A DNA stretch of 64,000 bases from Chitinasiproducens palmae (GTDB taxonomy: Bacteria > Pseudomonadota > Gammaproteobacteria > Burkholderiales > Burkholderiaceae): contig NZ_FNLO01000016.1 in the NCBI RefSeq assembly GCF_900095735.1, positions 49,762-113,761 on the forward strand, written 5' to 3'. The notes under the pieces were generated by a model. That model ran no database searches. It was not told where the DNA came from and was given only the letters and a program-made list of their open reading frames with translations. The translations under genes and the position numbers were made by a program. Positions 59,604 to 64,000 of this stretch are shown here, in pieces. How positions within the stretch are numbered: position 1 is the stretch's first letter; each line of letters starts with the position of its first letter.

Positions 59604-62591
59604 ATGAACGCCCTTTCCTTCGAGAACGCAGTGATGCCGATCGATACGAGTGCGACGCATCGACACTACCGTGGACGTCCGCCGACAGAACAGCATCGCC
59701 CGTGCGATGGCCGCGACGCTCCGCTGTTGGAGCTCGGCAATGGCTGCACTGTGCATCGGCGCGTGACCGAAACGGACGCCCCAGCCAGTCTGATGACGCG
59801 GATCAAACGTGCATGGAACGCGCGGTGGCTGACGGCTTCGGAAACAGCCACGTGTGATCGCTGCGCCGCGGCGCTGCTCGATCGATACGACCTGCCTTTG
59901 CCTTTGCCATTGCCGTTACCGAGCGAACGTGACGGGCCCGCCGCGCCCCCCTGCTTCCATCGCGGAAAAGGTTTATGGCTGGGCCTCGGCTTGCTTTTCG
60001 GTGGCGCGGCCGGCGCGCTCGCAGCAACGAGGTGGCCTCCGTTTTCGGCTACGGTCGCCGACACGCCAGACGCTTTCACTGGTTTGCTTGCATCGCCTCC
60101 GTCACCAGCGTGGCAGCATGCTGGCGCAAGCGTGCCATCCCAACCTCGATGGAGCGCCCGGCACAGAGACATATTCGAGCGCAACCGTGTCGCGCCGCCG
60201 AGACCCGATGCGCATGTATTGCCCGCCGCCCCGTCGACGACAACCGAGCCAACGCCGCCGGACGACGTCGAGATCGAAAAGTTGCACTTTCCGTGCATCG
60301 AGGAGCGCGCCCATCTGTCGGCGGCGGGCGTTCTGCGCCAGATCGGAAGAACCTTGCAGAGCCCGTTGTCGGTCATGGCCATCGAATCGCAAGTCGTCTA
60401 TTTCCATTACCGACTGGGGCGCTGCCCGACGCCTGTCGAGCAAGCGCGGTGCGGCCAGATCTTTGGGGCGATCGATTCGGTGATCGGCCAACTGGTCTCG
60501 CTGCTGCCGGGAGCGCAGGCCAGCGTCCTGTCGCAGAATTTCGTCGGGCCACTGCTGCAGATGATCGCTGACGACCTGGACGGTCTCGCGCCTGGCCCCG
60601 GCATCGTGAGCGATGCCACTTCCAATCTGGCCTTCCTCGCGCGTTCCGCGATCGCTGCGGCACCGCGCAATGCCGCCGGCGAGGTCATCGTCGAAAAGCT
60701 CGCCCCGCCCGCCAAGACCCGTTTCGGGATCGCGGGGCCGACCGCCGAAATCGATGGCGAGCCCTGGCACCTGAGCGTCCATGAGGGCCGCTTCACGGCG
60801 ACGGCGTTGGACGGCCGCACCATGCCTGTCGAATACGCTCGTGATGCCGGTGGCTGGCGGGCAAGTGACCTGGCGACGGATGCCGACGCACTAAAGGTGC
60901 GTCCGCTGCCGTGCACGCGCGCGCAACTGGATGCACGCATCCTCGAACGGCTTACGGTCGCACACGAGCCTCCCGTGCTGCTGCCGCCTGACGGATCCGA
61001 CACGCTCTATCAGGCGCCACTCAGCGAGCTTCGCGGCATGTCCATCTTCGCGAGGATCGGTCACCGTTACGTCGCGCTGCGTTCGATGCGGGACGGCGTG
61101 TCTTACGAAGCGTACGACATCGATCGGCCACTCGAAGCCGGCTACCCGGTCCGTATCGATGAGAACGGTCGCTTCCAGTTCGGCGCGCCGGTCGAATTTC
61201 TGGCAAGGCGCGTCGAAGCGCCGCCGCCGGCGGCACGCCATCTCTCCAGACACCTGCATGACGCAATCCCGCGTTACTGGCTGGACAACCGCGTTGATTC
61301 AGCACACCTGTCGTCGCCCGACAGTCGCGGCGTGATGGAATCCGGCGACAGCGAACACTACCTGCCGTTCGACGAGGGTCTGGTCCGCATCGAGCGTCAC
61401 CCGCTGCACGCCGAGCTTTATCAGATTGGCCCAACTGCGCGTAGCAAGATCCTGTGCGCGTTCGACGAGCAAAGCGCGCGCTTCGTGCTTGTACCGGAAG
61501 AACGGATGCTGATCCTGGCAGGCAGCGCCGACGCGGAAGCTGTCGCGCGCTTCAACGGCGCGCTCCAGATGCAGGAGCGACTTGCGACGCGGTTCGGCGA
61601 ACAGAGAAGCAGGTTGACCTACCGCGACGGCTACCGTACTTCCGAGCCCAACGCATTTCCGGGCGTCGTGCATGTCGACGCATCGCTTGAGAGGAGCGGC
61701 GTGAGCGTCGTGTCCTATGGGTTGGATGCCCACGAACTGTCCCTCGCCGGGCGTTACACCTCCGCCGCCCGGGAACTGAAGGCGCTCGCGTTCGAATCGG
61801 CGCGCCGCGTGCAGGAATTGGACGTCGCGATCCACGATCCGGTGCGTTCGCGACGCCTGTTCGATCAGCTCTTCAAGCTGATCGGCGGCAGTCCGAACGC
61901 AACGCAGCGACGTGCGATCAGCAACCTGTTCGCCGACCGACTGCGCGCGTCGGATCAACTGTTGGAACAACACATAAACGACGATTGCCGTCGGATCTGG
62001 CTGGTCGACGTCAACGACAAGGAATTCTACGGTTTCGTGAACATGCGGGACCCGCTCAAACGCATCTTCGTGAACGTCGAAGCGAGCAGTGCCTATCGTG
62101 ATGCACGCGTTCAGTGCGGAGCCTTATGCCGCCGCGCACAAACCAATATCGACGACCTCGTTACGATCCTCCACGAGGCATCTCACCTGGCCGCGAAAAC
62201 CAAGGACCTGTTTTACGTGGCGAACGCGAAGGGCAGTGACTCCTTGACCGGCACGATACAACGGCTGTCCGAAGGCACCATGTCGATGGCCGAGGCCGGT
62301 TACCTGCTCGGCTTGGCGCGCATCGAGATTGACGCGACCTTGCCGGAGCCCGCCATCGTGGCCGCCGCAACCGAGGTGTTCAATTCGCGCGCGGAAATTC
62401 GCGCGCGGCTGCTGCTCGACAATGCGGATTCGTTCGCGCAGCTGGTGTTGGAATTGACCGATCGCGATTCGCACAAGCGGATGGAGCGTGCCACGAGCGA
62501 CGCGACGAAGGTCATGCTCGCGCTGATCGGCGCGACGGTCGTCCAGGCGGAGCGGCGAAACGCGGCGCATGGGGACGCCGTCTCGTTTTGA
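59604..62591 (+). CDS. large predicted zinc metallopeptidase, aspzincin (M35-like) type
   Basis: A 995-residue protein when started at the ATG 59604 (alternatives 59520 or 59454). It has no family I can name over most of its length. The N-terminal 200 residues hold a Leu-Pro repeat, a hydrophobic segment (LWLGLGLLFGGAAGALAA) that could be a membrane anchor, and a Pro-rich linker. Residues about 210-800 are a globular region of mixed alpha/beta character. Near the C-terminus ILHEASHLAAKTKDLFY places His857, Glu858, His861 and Asp868, followed by Tyr871. This is the HExxH plus TxDxxY arrangement of aspzincin peptidases such as deuterolysin. Similar domains end some large bacterial toxin-like proteins. 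No clear ribosome-binding sequence is present. Confidence 0.72.
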   Translation: MNALSFENAVMPIDTSATHRHYRGRPPTEQHRPCDGRDAPLLELGNGCTVHRRVTETDAPASLMTRIKRAWNARWLTASETATCDRCAAALLDRYDLPLPLPLPLPSERDGPAAPPCFHRGKGLWLGLGLLFGGAAGALAATRWPPFSATVADTPDAFTGLLASPPSPAWQHAGASVPSQPRWSARHRDIFERNRVAPPRPDAHVLPAAPSTTTEPTPPDDVEIEKLHFPCIEERAHLSAAGVLRQIGRTLQSPLSVMAIESQVVYFHYRLGRCPTPVEQARCGQIFGAIDSVIGQLVSLLPGAQASVLSQNFVGPLLQMIADDLDGLAPGPGIVSDATSNLAFLARSAIAAAPRNAAGEVIVEKLAPPAKTRFGIAGPTAEIDGEPWHLSVHEGRFTATALDGRTMPVEYARDAGGWRASDLATDADALKVRPLPCTRAQLDARILERLTVAHEPPVLLPPDGSDTLYQAPLSELRGMSIFARIGHRYVALRSMRDGVSYEAYDIDRPLEAGYPVRIDENGRFQFGAPVEFLARRVEAPPPAARHLSRHLHDAIPRYWLDNRVDSAHLSSPDSRGVMESGDSEHYLPFDEGLVRIERHPLHAELYQIGPTARSKILCAFDEQSARFVLVPEERMLILAGSADAEAVARFNGALQMQERLATRFGEQRSRLTYRDGYRTSEPNAFPGVVHVDASLERSGVSVVSYGLDAHELSLAGRYTSAARELKALAFESARRVQELDVAIHDPVRSRRLFDQLFKLIGGSPNATQRRAISNLFADRLRASDQLLEQHINDDCRRIWLVDVNDKEFYGFVNMRDPLKRIFVNVEASSAYRDARVQCGALCRRAQTNIDDLVTILHEASHLAAKTKDLFYVANAKGSDSLTGTIQRLSEGTMSMAEAGYLLGLARIEIDATLPEPAIVAAATEVFNSRAEIRARLLLDNADSFAQLVLELTDRDSHKRMERATSDATKVMLALIGATVVQAERRNAAHGDAVSF

Positions 62592-62864
62592 GTTTGCGGC
62601 AAGGCCGCTGGAACGCGGCCATGCGCCGTGGCTGGTGCCGGAGACGCAACGAGGCCACCGGCGAAGCGCGCAACGGATCAGCACGGCCCGGTGCCCTGTC
62701 GCAACGGAACGCTGCGCGTGTCCTGTCAGGGCTTATCGGCAGTTCCTCAGCCGTCCGGCGGTCGTACTCCGGCGCTGCGCCGGTCCGTGGATCGGCGCAG
62801 CGCCGGGCCTCAGGCAAGGCAGCGACCGGTCGTTGTGCTCCCACACAGCCAGGAGTCACGGACG

Positions 62865-62890
62865 AAAAAAAGCCCGGGCGGGCCCGGGCT
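62865..62890 (-). terminator. rho-independent terminator after rpsJ
   Basis: AGCCCGGGC and GCCCGGGCT (62871-62879 and 62882-62890) form a 9-bp perfect GC-rich stem, with a run of T on the reverse strand (the A run at 62865-62871). It lies 37 bases after the rpsJ stop, so transcription of the tuf-rpsJ unit ends here. Confidence 0.92.
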
Positions 62891-62926
62891 CGTTCGCAAT
62901 GCCGCTCGTCGGAGCAGCCAGCGGAT

Positions 62927-63238
62927 TTACTGCAGCTTGATTTCGACGTCGACGCCAGCCGGCAGGTCGAGCTTCATCAGCGCGTCGACCGTCTTGTCGG
63001 TCGGGTCGACGATGTCCATCAGGCGCTGGTGCGTACGGATTTCGAGCTGGTCGCGCGACGTCTTGTTGACGTGCGGCGAGCGCAGGATGTCGTAACGCTG
63101 GATGCGGGTCGGCAGCGGCACCGGACCACGCACGATCGCGCCGGTCCGCTTGGCGGTTTCGACGATCTCGCTGGCCGAACGGTCGATCAGCAGGTAGTCG
63201 AAGGCCTTTAGGCGAATACGGATCTTTTGGCTAGCCAT
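62927..63238 (-). CDS. rpsJ: 30S ribosomal protein S10
   Basis: uS10, 103 residues, in the 30S head; it also serves as NusE in transcription antitermination. [28 protein letters not shown] and [33 protein letters not shown] are diagnostic. It follows tuf by 106 bases, as in relatives, but is cut off from rplC by a terminator and an 8.6-kb block on the other strand. Confidence 0.98.
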   Translation of the reverse strand: MASQKIRIRLKAFDYLLIDRSASEIVETAKRTGAIVRGPVPLPTRIQRYDILRSPHVNKTSRDQLEIRTHQRLMDIVDPTDKTVDALMKLDLPAGVDVEIKLQ

Positions 63239-63344
63239 GGTTTTTCCTCAAAGAGCGCGGCGGAAACTTGTCAAAGAACCACGGTTGCGACGCCGCCACG
63301 CCGCTTCCGTTTGCGCGGGTCTGACGACCCGCGCGGACAGCATC

Positions 63345-64000
63345 TTACGCGATGATCTTCGCGACGACACCGGCACCGACGGTACGACCGCCTTCACGGA
63401 TGGCGAAACGCAGACCTTCTTCCATCGCGATCGGCGCAATCAGCTTCACCGTGATCGCGACGTTGTCGCCCGGCATGACCATTTCCTTGTCTTGCGGCAG
63501 CTCGATCGAGCCGGTCACGTCCGTCGTACGGAAGTAGAACTGCGGGCGATAGTTGTTGAAGAACGGCGTGTGACGGCCGCCTTCGTCCTTGCTCAGCACG
63601 TACACCTCGGCGGTGAAGTGCGTGTGCGGCTTGATCGTGCCCGGCTTGGCCAGCACCTGGCCACGCTCCACGTCTTCACGCTTCGTGCCACGCAGCAGCA
63701 CGCCGACGTTGTCGCCAGCCTGGCCCTGGTCGAGCAGCTTGCGGAACATTTCCACGCCCGTGCAAGTCGTCTTCACCGTCGCCTTGATACCGACGATTTC
63801 GATTTCCTCACCGACCTTGACCACGCCACGCTCGATACGGCCCGTCACCACCGTGCCGCGACCCGAGATCGAGAACACGTCCTCGACCGGCATCAGGAAC
63901 GTACCGTCGATCGCGCGCTCCGGCGTCGGGATGTACGTGTCCAGCGCTTCGGCCAGCGCCAGGATCGCCACTTCGCCCAGCTCGCCCTTGTCGCCTTCGA
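63345..64000 (-). CDS. tuf: elongation factor Tu, C-terminal part (runs off the right edge)
   Basis: The last 217 or so residues of EF-Tu: the end of the GTPase domain, domain 2 from about [22 protein letters not shown] and domain 3 with [21 protein letters not shown] and the end [19 protein letters not shown]-Tu delivers aminoacyl-tRNA to the ribosome. Burkholderia genomes carry two near-identical tuf genes; this one is the copy of the str operon next to rpsJ. The start lies outside the window. Confidence 0.98.
   Translation of the reverse strand, partial: EGDKGELGEVAILALAEALDTYIPTPERAIDGTFLMPVEDVFSISGRGTVVTGRIERGVVKVGEEIEIVGIKATVKTTCTGVEMFRKLLDQGQAGDNVGVLLRGTKREDVERGQVLAKPGTIKPHTHFTAEVYVLSKDEGGRHTPFFNNYRPQFYFRTTDVTGSIELPQDKEMVMPGDNVAITVKLIAPIAMEEGLRFAIREGGRTVGAGVVAKIIA

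Overview
The window is a chromosomal segment of a high-GC betaproteobacterium of the family Burkholderiaceae (Burkholderia sensu lato or a close relative). The family is indicated by gene order: a gltB / REP-type transposase / dgt / aroB / aroK / pilQONM / mrcA / cyaY / lptM / lysA backbone, then msrQP, ccsB-resB, engB, hemB, dsbD-cutA and the alpha, spc, S10 and str ribosomal operons, together with a Burkholderia-type trimeric porin. I cannot name the genus. No tRNA, rRNA, CRISPR array or intact insertion sequence was seen.

Layout. 1-712: 5' end of gltB (reverse). 1575-13269: an accessory block between gltB and the transposase-like gene, holding a porin, a LysR regulator and a ten-gene operon. 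The operon encodes the lower 3-hydroxyanthranilate pathway (dioxygenase, ACMS decarboxylase, aminomuconate semialdehyde dehydrogenase, aminomuconate deaminase), a complete branched-chain-amino-acid-type ABC importer and a kynurenine-formamidase-like hydrolase. 13666-14379: a REP-associated transposase relative that lacks its catalytic histidines. 14861-23559: dgt, aroB, aroK and a strongly diverged pilMNOQ set in which PilP is missing as a separate gene. 23708-30049: mrcA, cyaY, lptM, lysA and the MsrPQ periplasmic repair system. 30175-39024: cytochrome c maturation (ccsB, resB), engB, hemB, dsbD and a decayed-looking cutA. 39261-39869: a secreted cysteine-rich protein of unknown function.

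40213-54289 is the ribosomal superoperon, all on the reverse strand, from rplQ back to rplC. The expected next genes, rpsJ and tuf, are 8.6 kb further away (62927-64000). The gap is filled by forward-strand genes: a Tat-exported molybdenum aldehyde oxidoreductase (paoABC-like) and a very large predicted zinc metallopeptidase of aspzincin type. A terminator now follows rpsJ and a promoter-like sequence lies upstream of rplC, so the S10 operon appears to have been split and rewired.

Other themes are short GC-rich tandem repeats, both intergenic (11-bp and 7-bp units) and in frame inside pilQ and dsbD, and several housekeeping-locus genes (cutA, pilM-O, the transposase relative) that are far more diverged than their neighbours.
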